DNA from: Alteromonadaceae bacterium
GTDB lineage: Bacteria; Pseudomonadota; Gammaproteobacteria; Enterobacterales; Alteromonadaceae
DNA length: 64,000 bases
Assembly (NCBI GenBank): GCA_014872785.1
Contig: WKFJ01000014.1
Location: 217,422-281,421 of the forward strand
Reading direction: 5' to 3'
The position numbers were made by a program, and so were the translations under genes. The notes beneath the pieces were generated by a model, which saw nothing but the letters and a program-made list of their open reading frames with translations, did not search any database and had not been told where the DNA came from. This document shows positions 1 through 8,580 of the stretch, piece after piece (within the stretch, counting starts at the first letter, position 1; the number at the start of each line of letters is the position of its first letter).

Positions 1-749
1 TTTTGTTGAACGACCTTTAGGTCTGAATAAAGCTTTGCTTCTTCCAGACCTTTATTGGCTACATCCTTACTTGATGTGCCAATATAAATGGCTGATTTAT
101 CTCTATTCTTTAGTTTAAAAGAATTAAGTAGTTTATCTGCTATTCTCTCACCATTTTTTAAGTATTTACCTATTTCTGCAGCCAATACGATATAGCCTCT
201 AAACAGGTCGGGTTGGTTCCAAAACGCCTCAAGCACAGGTCCAAAAGTTGGCGACATCCCGATAATAGTTCTATGGCTATTAATGCGATATTGCTTCTCT
301 AAACTAGGTATCAATTCTTCTTTAAAAAAAGCAAGATATTTGTCTGGTTGGCCTAAATTTTCACCAAAGAAAAAGGGCGCGCCGTCTTCATGAAAGATTT
401 CCATAGCCATCTCCATTCTTTTTCCGGTGTTATTTGAGATTCCCACCACAATACTTTCAGGCATGTAATTTCTCGATGCCTGATGCTTAACTATTGAAGT
501 AACAAGCGGGAATAAATACTCTCCATCTAAAACAATAATTACTGGATACTTATGTACTGAATGGCTGTAATTTGCTGGAAATGATATATAAATCTCTCGT
601 TCTTCTTTGAGAATTTCTGAAGCAAAGGAAAACACGTTTCCAGTGTTAATTTGTCTTGAATTCTTAAAGGGGTCGGCAAACGAAACAGAACTTACTTGTA
701 ATAAAACCAAAAGTATTAAAGTACTAAGATTAATTTTTATTTTTTTCAT
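1..749 (-). CDS. Putative exported esterase (alpha/beta hydrolase), cut by the window edge
   Basis: The reading frame opens at an ATG at 747-749 and runs leftward off the window without a stop, so only the N-terminal ~249 residues are visible. It begins with a lysine-rich stretch and a hydrophobic segment ending VSFADP, which reads as a Sec signal peptide. It continues with FPANYSHSVHKYPVIIVLDG, the strand and oxyanion region typical of the putative-esterase family (IroE/esterase D-like). The nucleophile elbow seems to be GMSPTFG, where relatives usually have GHSxGG, so Ser is kept but its surroundings differ. This points to periplasmic ester hydrolysis; the substrate is unknown. The rest of the catalytic triad lies outside the window. 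No strong ribosome binding site precedes the start. Confidence 0.7.
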   Translation of the reverse strand, partial: MKKIKINLSTLILLVLLQVSSVSFADPFKNSRQINTGNVFSFASEILKEEREIYISFPANYSHSVHKYPVIIVLDGEYLFPLVTSIVKHQASRNYMPESIVVGISNNTGKRMEMAMEIFHEDGAPFFFGENLGQPDKYLAFFKEELIPSLEKQYRINSHRTIIGMSPTFGPVLEAFWNQPDLFRGYIVLAAEIGKYLKNGERIADKLLNSFKLKNRDKSAIYIGTSSKDVANKGLEEAKLYSDLKVVQQ

Positions 750-1465
750 AAAATCTGTGGTTGGCCAGCTAGTATGCATAAATCTTGGTGTATATGTGCT
801 AATCGCTATTTAGCGTAATGTAAAGGATGAATGAGGCGTTACGCAGGTGTCTACGATGCACAAGAACAACATCGAGTAGGTTCAAGGCAGCATTGGCGAG
901 AGAAGATCTGAGAGCACCTAGTAATTAGAGTCTTAGGTGTTCACAATTTTTCACCTGTGTATTTTCCTCTTACAGATTGTATTGTTTCATGGGTATTACA
1001 CATCCATTGCTGAACAGGCGTTTGATATCTGTGACACCATTCTTTCCTCCAGTCATTTCAAGTTTATAGCCATCGTTTTCGAAGATAATAAAAGGCTTTT
1101 TTTTGATTGCCTGCATTTGAGAAAGACCACTTTTGTCGGTTCCTTAGCCAAAATTTCTGCCCTCAGGTTTTATATACTTTTCTTAATCCGTTAATACTGA
1201 ACAGCCCTACCTATGAATTACCGATATTATAAATTTAATCTGGTCGAAGAAGCTGTTTAGATGCTTCCTAAGATATCAAAGGGCTTCACATTCTGTGGAA
1301 TTAATCGATGAACATGCTAAATTTTCCGGTCGATGCGCAATAACAATCGACTGAAGGGATAAAAAACTAGTTTCTTTTATGGCAAAGTAGTTTCAATGTT
1401 CTAAAAGCCTTGGTCTTTGCTTTTTAAACACCCAACTGTAAATAAGTATAAAAAAGTCATAGAAC
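750..1465. other. Gene-poor 716-bp spacer
   Basis: No convincing intact gene lies here. The sequence is AT-rich and has short ORFs on both strands without good ribosome binding sites. A minus-strand stretch near 970-1190 has protein-like content interrupted by a stop and is listed separately as a possible remnant. The segment 795-930 is richer in GC than its surroundings, but I see no clear inverted repeats in it. Confidence 0.5.
970..1116 (-). pseudogene. Possible small gene remnant
   Basis: A 48-codon minus-strand frame starts at ATG 1114-1116 and ends at TAA 970-972. Its product has the look of a folded protein fragment (KKKPFIIFENDGYKLEMTGG). Further upstream the same style of sequence continues in a neighbouring frame (NLRAEILAKEPTK), as if one indel had broken a longer gene. 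No ribosome binding site is apparent and I recognise no family. It may equally be chance. Confidence 0.2.
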
Positions 1466-1951
1466 TTAGCTTACACCTGAGTTGGAATATTTTCTCTGAA
1501 GCAAATAATAATGACTAGCCACCATGCAAACAGCGAACATTTCAGCGTCTTTGTAGGCTTCGTTTTTTCTCAGTGTTGATACCATGCCCGCGAGAATAGG
1601 ATAGAGGTTTTGTTCAAAAGCGTCGGCTTGGCTGTATTTAACTAACAACGAAGCGTAGTGATCGGCAACGTCATTGTTGTCTTGGTAGAGGGCAGCCCAC
1701 AGCCCTGTAACATAGGCATCCACTTTTGTCTGCGGTGCACTGGTTTCAATAATCGTTTTGTTGTCGACAAGTATTTGCAGCGATGTAGCAGGTTTGTATT
1801 TTAAATAGTCTTTTGCTTCCTGTACCAGCGTCTTCGCATCCTCAGCGATAACTTGCGTAGACAGGCAAATAAAAACGAGGAACACGGCGGCTCGCCGTGC
1901 CCAAGAGTGTTTGTATCCTTCGCCATGTCGTGTTTTTAATCTTAAAAACAA
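1466..1951 (-). CDS. Small exported protein of unknown function
   Basis: A 161-residue product with a basic N-terminus, a hydrophobic core (AAVFLVFICLSTQV) and an AxA-like cleavage region (VIAEDA), so it is probably exported. The mature part is helical and tetratricopeptide-like in composition, without recognisable catalytic motifs. Some long GGDEF/TPR sensor proteins begin in a similar way, so this could be the truncated N-terminal part of such a protein. No continuation is visible downstream. It is divergent from the next gene, with about 340 bp between them holding both promoters. Confidence 0.5.
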   Translation of the reverse strand: MFLRLKTRHGEGYKHSWARRAAVFLVFICLSTQVIAEDAKTLVQEAKDYLKYKPATSLQILVDNKTIIETSAPQTKVDAYVTGLWAALYQDNNDVADHYASLLVKYSQADAFEQNLYPILAGMVSTLRKNEAYKDAEMFAVCMVASHYYLLQRKYSNSGVS

Positions 1952-2288
1952 GCTTATGCCATTGCCTAAAACAGGGTTTGTAGTCTTGAGTATAGTCGAT
2001 TTTTATACCGCGCACGGTCGGCAATTCGCTACATTTTGTATAACCGATTTATCTGTTGTCAGCTTCTTTATTAATGCCAACCGCTGCTACAGACAATGAA
2101 ATTTTCAAACTGTTTAAATGATCAATTCACTAAGAAAGCCTGTAAGATTTTAGTGAGGCGTGCTGACAGTGGGAGCGAGAAACTGAGGCATAGCAACGAG
2201 CGAAAAGTCCTGCGTAAATTGGCTCTACGTCAACCACAATTGTTAGCCGAAGTATATTTTTTAAAACGTGAAATTAGGAAGCAATATT

Positions 2289-2708
2289 ATGTTCAGATTA
2301 ACCTCTAGCGTTTACCGTAAACTAGTTTTCGTCTCGCTATTCATTGCTGCTTCTTTCGCAGCCAATGCAAGCGACACATCGACGCAAACGAAGTTGAAGG
2401 AAAATTTGCTCGGAGAGTGGAACGTTGCGTTGTATTTCTCCCCGTCCAATCCTCCTTTAAGCACAACGATGAACATTTCTAAAATTAATGATGACGGCAC
2501 ACTTGAAGGAACATTTTATCAGACAGCATTTGAAACGGCGCGCTATACATTTATAGACGACAGCCTTATTTTTGTTATTGTGACTGCTGATAACAGTGGA
2601 TCATACTCTACATCTGGACGCCTCGACCTAAATGGAAACATTGATGGTCAAACATTGTCTACCGGCCGAAATTTTTTGATGGCATGGAAGGCAACTAAAT
2701 CGAAGTGA
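2289..2708 (+). CDS. Small exported beta-rich protein
   Basis: A 139-residue product. The start is placed at ATG 2289 because AGGAAG lies a few bases upstream; an in-frame GTG at 2268 would only add seven residues. The N-terminus is a clear signal peptide (LVFVSLFIAASFAANAS). The mature part has LLGEWNVALYFSP followed by alternating polar and hydrophobic strands (DGTLEGTFYQTAFETARYTF), resembling small lipocalin-like or calycin domains in the periplasm. No catalytic residues are evident and the function is unknown. Confidence 0.6.
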   Translation: MFRLTSSVYRKLVFVSLFIAASFAANASDTSTQTKLKENLLGEWNVALYFSPSNPPLSTTMNISKINDDGTLEGTFYQTAFETARYTFIDDSLIFVIVTADNSGSYSTSGRLDLNGNIDGQTLSTGRNFLMAWKATKSK

Positions 2709-2818
2709 TAAAGTTGTTATTGAAGTTAATTTTTCCAACAATGGGACTGACCTCACTTGTGTACCTCAATTATGTGACTCCAAATATGCTTAGGGGCTAA
2801 ATGTGCAAGGAGCAAACG

Positions 2819-3295
2819 TTGACTAAAACTTATCTTTTTGACTGGGGCGATACGCTAATGGTCGACTTCCCAGACCAAGAAGGGAAAATGTGTCACTGGG
2901 CAAAAGTAGAAGCTGTAAAGGGAGCATTTGAAGCGCTGGAATCTATTGCCACCCACCACGATATTTACATTGCGACGAATGCGGCAGAATCCACTGAATC
3001 AGAAATTGAAGCCGCATTTGCAAAAGTAGACCTTTCAAAGTTTATAACGGGGTACTTTGGTAGGTGTAACTTAGGTATTGCAAAAGGCAGTAAAGACTTC
3101 TACCTAAGAATAGCCGAGCGTTTAAACCTAATACCATCAAACATGGTTATGGTTGGAGACAGCTTGGAAAGAGATATTGCTCCTGCAATAGAAGCAGGCT
3201 TAGAGGCGATTTGGCTGAATCAATCCAACTTACCACTTCCGTCAAATTTAAAGTGCAAGCAAATCAGACGTTTAAATGAGCTTTGCACAGAGTAA
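2819..3295 (+). CDS. HAD-superfamily hydrolase
   Basis: A cytoplasmic phosphatase-like protein of 158 residues. Motif I is FDWGDTL, the DxxDT-type nucleophile motif with Trp in the second position. The Thr/Ser motif II region is IATNAAEST, and motifs III-IV appear as a Lys in GIAKGS and the acidic GDSLERD. The size and lack of a large cap suggest a small sugar-phosphate or nucleotide phosphatase; the substrate cannot be told. I place the start at TTG 2819 because AAGGAG sits six bases ahead of it. An in-frame ATG at 2801 would add six residues but has a weaker site. Confidence 0.8.
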   Translation: MTKTYLFDWGDTLMVDFPDQEGKMCHWAKVEAVKGAFEALESIATHHDIYIATNAAESTESEIEAAFAKVDLSKFITGYFGRCNLGIAKGSKDFYLRIAERLNLIPSNMVMVGDSLERDIAPAIEAGLEAIWLNQSNLPLPSNLKCKQIRRLNELCTE

Positions 3296-3475
3296 TAAGA
3301 CGCTGAACATAATTATGGAGGGGGAGTTAAGCACGTTGGCAGGTTAAAGAGAATTGATGGTGGCCAAAGAGACACAAGACATAAATTCAGCTAAAAATCA
3401 GGGAAAAGTCATGTTTTTCTAGCACCTACTCTTAAGATTGCAGCCAGTTTTAACTTTCAATTAGGTTTTTGTTTA

Positions 3476-4402
3476 ATGTCAGTAAAAATATTACTACTTT
3501 CATTTTTTACGCTGTGTTTAACAACAATAGGTCATGCTAACGCTAAGGATATGTCTGCTTCACTAGCCATTATTTATGGCGGTGTAGATGAAACCGGAAC
3601 TAAAGCTCTGTTTTTAAGCGACGAATCCGGCAAAAGACGGGTAAAGATTATTAGTGCAACATTAAGTGATGGCTACCCGGCAGTATCGCCAAACGGAAAG
3701 CAAGTCGCTTTTTATGGTAAATACGATAAATACAAAACATGGTCTATTCATACGGTAGACGCAGATGGCAATAACTTGCGTCGTTTAACCCATGTACAGC
3801 ATGTTTGGGATAGTTCTCCTACTTGGTCTCCTGATGGTAAAACCATTGCATTCGCTAGAGAATACCGAGCTGAAGACGGCGAGATGCAAGAAGAGATCTG
3901 GTTGATGAATGCCGATGGCTCTAACAAGCGAAAAATCAAGGCCTTAAAAGGACGTTCGCCTGAATTTATGCCTGATGGTCGTTTGCTTTTTCAAACAAAA
4001 TCGGGTCCAAGCCAAATTAGTATTGCCAACATTGATGGTAGCAATGTTATTCAACTTACCAATGATGATAGTAATAACATGTCACCTAAAATTTCTCCTG
4101 ATGGCTCAAGAATCGCTTACTTATCGAATAGAGATGGCAACCAAGAGGTTTACATCATGGATTTAGATGGAAGCAATCAGCACCGCATTACTGATAACAG
4201 TATCACTGAGTGGGATCCTGCTTGGTCTGTAGACGGTAATAAAGTCTTTTTTTCGTCGCAAAATGTGCATGGGTTTTATGACATCAATAGGGCCAATATA
4301 GACGGCTCATCAATAGAGAGAGTTGTAATTAATGGTTCCCAGTCAGGTTCATTGTCCAACGTTGATAGAAGTGCGTTAGAAAAATTAGTTAAAATTAAAT
4401 GA
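3476..4402 (+). CDS. Periplasmic TolB-like beta-propeller protein
   Basis: A 308-residue product with a signal peptide (LLLSFFTLCLTTIGHANA). It is followed by repeated blades of the WD40-like PD40 type: GYPAVSPNGKQVAFYG, SSPTWSPDGKTIAFAR, MSPKISPDGSRIAYLS and WDPAWSVDGNKVFFSS. Each blade ends in a xxDADGxNxRRLT-like loop as in the C-terminal propeller of TolB. It lacks the N-terminal TolB domain and lies away from any tol-pal cluster, so it is probably a separate propeller used for binding or scaffolding rather than TolB itself. Confidence 0.8.
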   Translation: MSVKILLLSFFTLCLTTIGHANAKDMSASLAIIYGGVDETGTKALFLSDESGKRRVKIISATLSDGYPAVSPNGKQVAFYGKYDKYKTWSIHTVDADGNNLRRLTHVQHVWDSSPTWSPDGKTIAFAREYRAEDGEMQEEIWLMNADGSNKRKIKALKGRSPEFMPDGRLLFQTKSGPSQISIANIDGSNVIQLTNDDSNNMSPKISPDGSRIAYLSNRDGNQEVYIMDLDGSNQHRITDNSITEWDPAWSVDGNKVFFSSQNVHGFYDINRANIDGSSIERVVINGSQSGSLSNVDRSALEKLVKIK

Positions 4403-4478
4403 CTTCACAATAACCAAAGTAGTTCTTCGAATCTAAATATTAAGCACGATTGTTGATTCACCCTTATTTACTTAAGTA

Positions 4479-4510
4479 CCGATATGAGGATATTTATATC
4501 CTCATATCGG
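4479..4510. repeat. Perfect 14-bp inverted repeat with 4-nt loop
   Basis: CCGATATGAGGATA and its exact complement TATCCTCATATCGG flank the loop TTTA. The hairpin lies between the propeller gene and the S41 peptidase gene, and no T-run follows on either strand. It could be a transcription barrier, an mRNA-stabilising stem or a protein-binding site. Confidence 0.7.
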
Positions 4511-4637
4511 GAAATTAGCCCACCCCCTATAATTAATTCCTTTATTTTTCATTGCCTTATGTGCTGGCATTGCTTTTGCTGTTACTGGCGACATTTAATT
4601 CGAAGTATTTGAACCAAAGCAATAAAAGGTATTTTTA

Positions 4638-6044
4638 ATGAAATCAGCGTTGGCATTGGCCGTATCTTGCGGTATCGCGTTATTAACCTCCTTGCCCTCT
4701 CAGGCGGATAGTCAATCATTCGAGAAGCAACATAAAACTGATGTAATCCATCGTGTCGCGAAAGCGCTAGAAGACAGATATGTTCTGATCGACAAAGGGA
4801 AATTATTTAGCGAGGAGTTATTGTCGCTGAATGCAAAAGGCGCCTTTGATGAAACAATCACGAAAGATGATTTTATAAAACAACTTAATAGTTATTTAAG
4901 AACCATTACCAACGACAAGCATGTTAGCGTTAGACCTGAACAAAATGGTCAAAGCAATAGTCGACGCATGATAAGGAGAGTCGCATCTTCTGATTCAGGT
5001 ACGACAAATGGTGGCCAAAGAAGAGTGGTGAGAGTCGCAACCCCAGCTGAAATGGATCGGAATATTTCAATGCGCAGCATGATGGGGATGCCAGAAGGTA
5101 AAAGCATTCGATCGGAGATTCTGCCCGGTAATATCGGTGTACTAACGGTTTCAGATCTCATGGGCAGCATGAGTGAAATAGACTCAGCCATGGCAAAAAT
5201 TTCCGATGCCGACGGCATATTGATAGACCTGCGTCAATGTCCAGGTGGCAGTGGCACATTGTCGGGTTTGATCAACAGTTACTTCTTACCTGAAGGTGTC
5301 GAAATCAATCGATTAAAACGGCGCGGACAAGAAGATCTGATCAGCATGAGCCAAAAATTACCTGAAGGTGCCAAGCGTCAACTGAACAAGCCGCTTTACT
5401 TGGTTACCTCGTCATTCACTGGATCAGCATGTGAAGCGTTGAGTTTTGCGCAAAAATATCATCAAACGGGGATCCTAATCGGCGAAACAACGGCCGGAGC
5501 AGGGCACGCCTCTACACAAGGTTTAGCACCAGTCGGTCATGGCTTATCTGTCTTTGTGCCAGACTCTATGCCGGTTCACCCTAAAGTGAAGGGCGGTTTT
5601 GAAAAATCGGGTGTCACTCCACAAATTGAAATCAATGCATCAATGGCATTAGACGTTGCGTATCAAACTATGCTTTCTCGTCTGATATCGGAACAAGGTA
5701 AAAAACCTGTTTTGGTTAACGCTTTGACTAATGTTGGGACAAAGATAAATCGGCACATAACTCAACATGTCACTGACTCCTTAGACCATAAAGATTTTGT
5801 CGGTCAATATGACCAGCAGAATAGAATTGTCATGAGAAAAGGCCAATTGCACTGGGTAAGTGCTCAAGGGCGCTATTACCCGTTGGTTTCTGAAAGTAAA
5901 GATACCTTTCTCAGCTTGTTATCGAGCAAAGATATCAGTGTTCGAATAGAAAGAGACGAAACAGACAAGATTGTTGGATTAAGTATTAGAGTCGGCACAC
6001 AATCACCAGATTGGCAATATCGAGCAAAGGTCGACGCAGCGTAA
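4638..6044 (+). CDS. Exported S41-family peptidase
   Basis: A 468-residue product with a signal peptide (ALALAVSCGIALLTSLPSQA). The N-terminal helical region (residues ~30-110) matches the peptidase S41 N-terminal domain. The tail-specific protease fold follows, with DGILIDLRQCPGGSGTLSG, the nucleophile region SSFTGSACEAL (Ser263 is the likely nucleophile) and LIGETTAGAGHAS. A domain arrangement without PDZ resembles the IRBP-like S41 subgroup. The final ~100 residues form a small beta-rich tail seen in many secreted hydrolases. It probably degrades peptides in the periplasm. It stands alone, with a possible terminator about 35 bp after the stop. Confidence 0.82.
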   Translation: MKSALALAVSCGIALLTSLPSQADSQSFEKQHKTDVIHRVAKALEDRYVLIDKGKLFSEELLSLNAKGAFDETITKDDFIKQLNSYLRTITNDKHVSVRPEQNGQSNSRRMIRRVASSDSGTTNGGQRRVVRVATPAEMDRNISMRSMMGMPEGKSIRSEILPGNIGVLTVSDLMGSMSEIDSAMAKISDADGILIDLRQCPGGSGTLSGLINSYFLPEGVEINRLKRRGQEDLISMSQKLPEGAKRQLNKPLYLVTSSFTGSACEALSFAQKYHQTGILIGETTAGAGHASTQGLAPVGHGLSVFVPDSMPVHPKVKGGFEKSGVTPQIEINASMALDVAYQTMLSRLISEQGKKPVLVNALTNVGTKINRHITQHVTDSLDHKDFVGQYDQQNRIVMRKGQLHWVSAQGRYYPLVSESKDTFLSLLSSKDISVRIERDETDKIVGLSIRVGTQSPDWQYRAKVDAA

Positions 6045-6078
6045 ACTGTTGGACTTATAGGATACTTGAATTACAAAA

Positions 6079-6112
6079 GCGGTCCTAGTCTTAAAACTAA
6101 GGCCGTTCTTCT
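6079..6112 (+). terminator. Probable terminator after the S41 peptidase gene
   Basis: CGGTCCTAGT pairs imperfectly with ACTAAGGCCG across a short A-rich loop, followed by TTCTTCTT. It is imperfect, hence moderate confidence. Confidence 0.45.
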
Positions 6113-6249
6113 TCCAAAGGGTGCGTTTACTCCATGGTTATCCTTGCTTTTAATCGGAATATTGAAAGTCAAATTTCTTTCGCAACTGCAAGATTTTCAA
6201 CACCGTATGAAAATACAGTTATAAGTTAATTTAGTGAAAATAGGCTCAA

Positions 6250-6382
6250 AAATTCTCACTTTCACGCACGTTAATTCTTACTTTCTCAAAAGCTGAAATC
6301 ATAAGGTTATGATTTATATAGCCGTATTCTCAGAGTAATTTACATATCGAGGTCTTGTTAAAACCGAATTCTCACTTTCCAA
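6250..6382. repeat. Three copies of an AATTCTCACTTTC-like 13-mer
   Basis: Copies lie near 6250, 6271 (one C to T change) and 6368, all in the same orientation, inside the ~490-bp gap before the DUF4238 gene. The first two are close together and the third is about 95 bp away. The rest of this gap has no gene. Confidence 0.5.
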
Positions 6383-6540
6383 AAACAGGATAGGGTAAAA
6401 AAATCTAGCGAGGGTGATTAAGTTATTGCTATGATTGGAGAAATTTAAAGAATTAAGCGAATTCAAGCATGCTGAGTTTTGGATATGCACGGAACTCGCG
6501 GTAATAACACTGTTAGGTTAAATCGCACATTAGGGTGTAT

Positions 6541-7632
6541 ATGGCATCGAATAAAAATCAACATTTTGTTCCTCAATGTTATCTTCGTCAGTTTGCTGCT
6601 GAAAACACAATGACTGCTATTAACCTGTTTAATATTGATAGAGAGAGATTTATTAATTGTGCGCCGCTGAAGAAACAGTGCTCAAAAAGTTATTTTTATG
6701 GTGATGATCTTGAGCTAGAAAAAGCGCTTCAACCCATTGAGGGCCGTTATGCTGGAATAGTTAGAGAAATTAAAAGCCAGAATTATCACTTAACAGATGA
6801 GCATCGCGAGTTTTTAATCCTCTTCTGGCAATTACAATATATAAGGACTGAAGCTGCCTCACGTCGCAGTATTGAAATGACAGAAGGCATGGGTGAGGTA
6901 GCGGGGCTTGAACCGAAAGACTTTAAAATGGAGATGAAAGAAGCAGTCCAGCTTTCCATGAGAAACTTTGTACGAGAAAGGCATGTAATTAGCGATCTTA
7001 AAGTCTGCCTGATTAGGAATAAAACTAAAATCGACTTTGTTTCTTCAGATGACCCTGCTGTCTTAACTAATAAATGGCACTTCCTAGACAAGAGAACCTC
7101 TGGGAGTAATTTTGGATTGGAATCTGCAGGAGTAGTTATCTTTCTTCCTATAACTCCTCGAATTTTATGTGTTGGGTTTGATCCTGATGTTTATAGTATT
7201 CCTCACAAGAAAGGCTGGGTTGATGCGAATAACGAGCGTGAGGTAAATCTATTTAATGAACACCAGTATCTAAATAGTCGAGCAAATATATTCTACCAAG
7301 ACAAGAACTCGGAAGATCAGGTCTTGGCTTCATTTACTCCAGTCAAGAGGATTAGGCCTAAAGCAAGACATAAAATCAATTATGCAATTTTAGATGAAAA
7401 ATCTGATGGGTACGCAAGATATAAAGTGGTTGATCGGCATGAAGCAGAACTACATAAAGAAGCTGTTATTCATACTGAAATGGTTAATCCAACTCCATCT
7501 GGGTGGCCACATACTATAAGGTGGAAGCGAAAAGGTTTTGTGTATACTAATGGCTCTGGAGTTGGATATATACGAAAAAGCAGGATAGATCCTGCAACAA
7601 ATCACGATTTTGTAAAAGAAAGCGCAAGGTAA
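6541..7632 (+). CDS. DUF4238 family protein
   Basis: The product (about 363 residues) opens with NKNQHFVPQCYLRQF, the signature start of DUF4238 proteins. It is probably cytoplasmic, with no signal peptide or membrane segment. A conserved middle block contains DFVSSDDPAVLTN and VVIFLPITPRILC. The biochemical function of the family is not established; members are scattered among mobile and accessory regions. The start is placed at ATG 6541, preceded by AGGG; a GTG at 6535 would add two residues. Immediately after the stop lies an attC-like hairpin, so this gene looks like the payload of an integron cassette. Confidence 0.72.
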   Translation: MASNKNQHFVPQCYLRQFAAENTMTAINLFNIDRERFINCAPLKKQCSKSYFYGDDLELEKALQPIEGRYAGIVREIKSQNYHLTDEHREFLILFWQLQYIRTEAASRRSIEMTEGMGEVAGLEPKDFKMEMKEAVQLSMRNFVRERHVISDLKVCLIRNKTKIDFVSSDDPAVLTNKWHFLDKRTSGSNFGLESAGVVIFLPITPRILCVGFDPDVYSIPHKKGWVDANNEREVNLFNEHQYLNSRANIFYQDKNSEDQVLASFTPVKRIRPKARHKINYAILDEKSDGYARYKVVDRHEAELHKEAVIHTEMVNPTPSGWPHTIRWKRKGFVYTNGSGVGYIRKSRIDPATNHDFVKESAR

Positions 7633-7636
7633 ATGA

Positions 7637-7691
7637 GCCTAATATGGGCGCAATTTGACGTCTAACGGCGCAAATTAGCCCGGCGTTAGAT
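7637..7691 (+). repeat. attC-like recombination site
   Basis: The site starts four bases after the DUF4238 stop. Outer boxes are GCCTAAT (7637-7643) and GTTAGAT (7685-7691). Inner arms GGGC-GC-AATTTG and CAAATT-A-GCCC pair with unpaired extra bases on one arm, as in integron attC hairpins. The right box fits GTTRRRY exactly. The site is short, like the small attC sites of resistance cassettes. An inner GTCTAAC (7660-7666) is an alternative left box. Confidence 0.6.
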
Positions 7692-7727
7692 ACTTGTCAG
7701 CGATAATCAATATAAAAGGAATTTGTT

Positions 7728-7946
7728 ATGAATATAAATGCAACATTTTTAGGTCAAGTGGTTTTCTTCTTGGCTATTGTTATGGTTATTTTCGGCTACA
7801 TTCTCGGTAAAAGGAAAACTGAAACGCCTAAACTCACGGCATTTGTTGGCTTTCTTACCGCTTTTGTCCCGCCATTAGCGATTATTTTTCTTATGGTCTT
7901 GGTGCTGAAAAGTGATGTTCGGCGCGACAAAGACATAAGTGTTTAA
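7728..7946 (+). CDS. Small two-helix membrane protein
   Basis: A 72-residue product with two hydrophobic segments (VVFFLAIVMVIFGYILG and FVPPLAIIFLMVLVL) joined by a short basic loop, ending in a charged tail. AAAGGAATTTGTT precedes the ATG. No family is recognised. It follows the attC-like site and is the size of many integron cassette products. Its own right-hand attC is not clear: a weak candidate pair GTTTAAC (7942) and GTTAACG (8037) brackets about 100 bp. Confidence 0.55.
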   Translation: MNINATFLGQVVFFLAIVMVIFGYILGKRKTETPKLTAFVGFLTAFVPPLAIIFLMVLVLKSDVRRDKDISV

Positions 7947-8070
7947 CGCATGTATTTCTTTTAAGATAAAAGGAGTCGATTCGTTTAAAGCCGTTGGGCT
8001 ATCGAGTTTCGGACGCGGTGTAAAGCGTTCGCACGTTAACGTATTAGGCTCGATTTGTAGATGTGAGTGG

Positions 8071-8100
8071 CGGAGCGTAGGCAATACGCTCCGATTTTTA
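8071..8100 (+). terminator. Rho-independent terminator
   Basis: A perfect 9-bp stem CGGAGCGTA/TACGCTCCG with loop GGCAA is followed by ATTTTT on the plus strand. It would end transcription from the small membrane protein gene before it meets the convergent gene at 8113. Confidence 0.8.
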
Positions 8101-8112
8101 ATCTGCGGTGAA

Positions 8113-8574
8113 TTAGGCTTTTTGTCTTAGGCGTATGGTTCTAACTAGTTTCACTGGCTTATCGCCTTCTTTGCCGTCAATGCGCACAGTGATAATGTGG
8201 CTGCCTTCTTTTTCAACCGAAAAAGGCACAGGGGTGGTGCCGGTGGCATTGTTTAGGTCTATCGCGGTATCGCCAAGTAATTTAACGCCTTCCACCGAGC
8301 TGATGGTCATTTTGGCTTCATTCAAATCCGCTGGAATGCTGTAGCGAATATTGAAGCTGCCTTCTTCTTCCATTTGATAGTTTTTAGTGAAAGGATGAAA
8401 CATCTTAATGGGTGAAGGTGTCCATTTGTCTTTTGCTTGACTGTGCATAGGCATGCCTTTGGCAAACACGCCAAAGCCCATAGCGCCATGCTGGTCGCAG
8501 GCTAGGGTGGCATTGGTACTAAATAGCAACACCAATGCTGAGGTCGCAATAGTTTTTCGCAGGTTTAGTATCAT
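8113..8574 (-). CDS. Exported protein of unknown function
   Basis: A 153-residue product with a signal peptide (TSALVLLFSTNATLACDQH). The mature protein is beta-rich, with one region rich in Met and His (HGAMGFGVFAKGMPMHSQ) that could bind metal. It ends in KLVRTIRLRQKA. It starts six bases after the stop of the DUF3299 gene and is probably cotranscribed with it. No family is recognised. A periplasmic role with its partner is inference from position only. Confidence 0.6.
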   Translation of the reverse strand: MILNLRKTIATSALVLLFSTNATLACDQHGAMGFGVFAKGMPMHSQAKDKWTPSPIKMFHPFTKNYQMEEEGSFNIRYSIPADLNEAKMTISSVEGVKLLGDTAIDLNNATGTTPVPFSVEKEGSHIITVRIDGKEGDKPVKLVRTIRLRQKA

Positions 8575-8580
8575 ATTCTT

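Noticed and set aside
937..1194. 85-codon plus-strand ORF
   Set aside because: It is Phe/Leu/Ile-rich without a ribosome binding site, and the opposite strand has more protein-like content.
2096..2308. 70-codon plus-strand ORF with a basic product
   Set aside because: It overlaps the better-supported start of the exported protein at 2289, has no ribosome binding site and no recognisable family.
7942..8043. Second attC after the small membrane protein at 7728
   Set aside because: The outer pair GTTTAAC/GTTAACG is suggestive but the inner arms pair poorly, so it is mentioned only in the gene entry.
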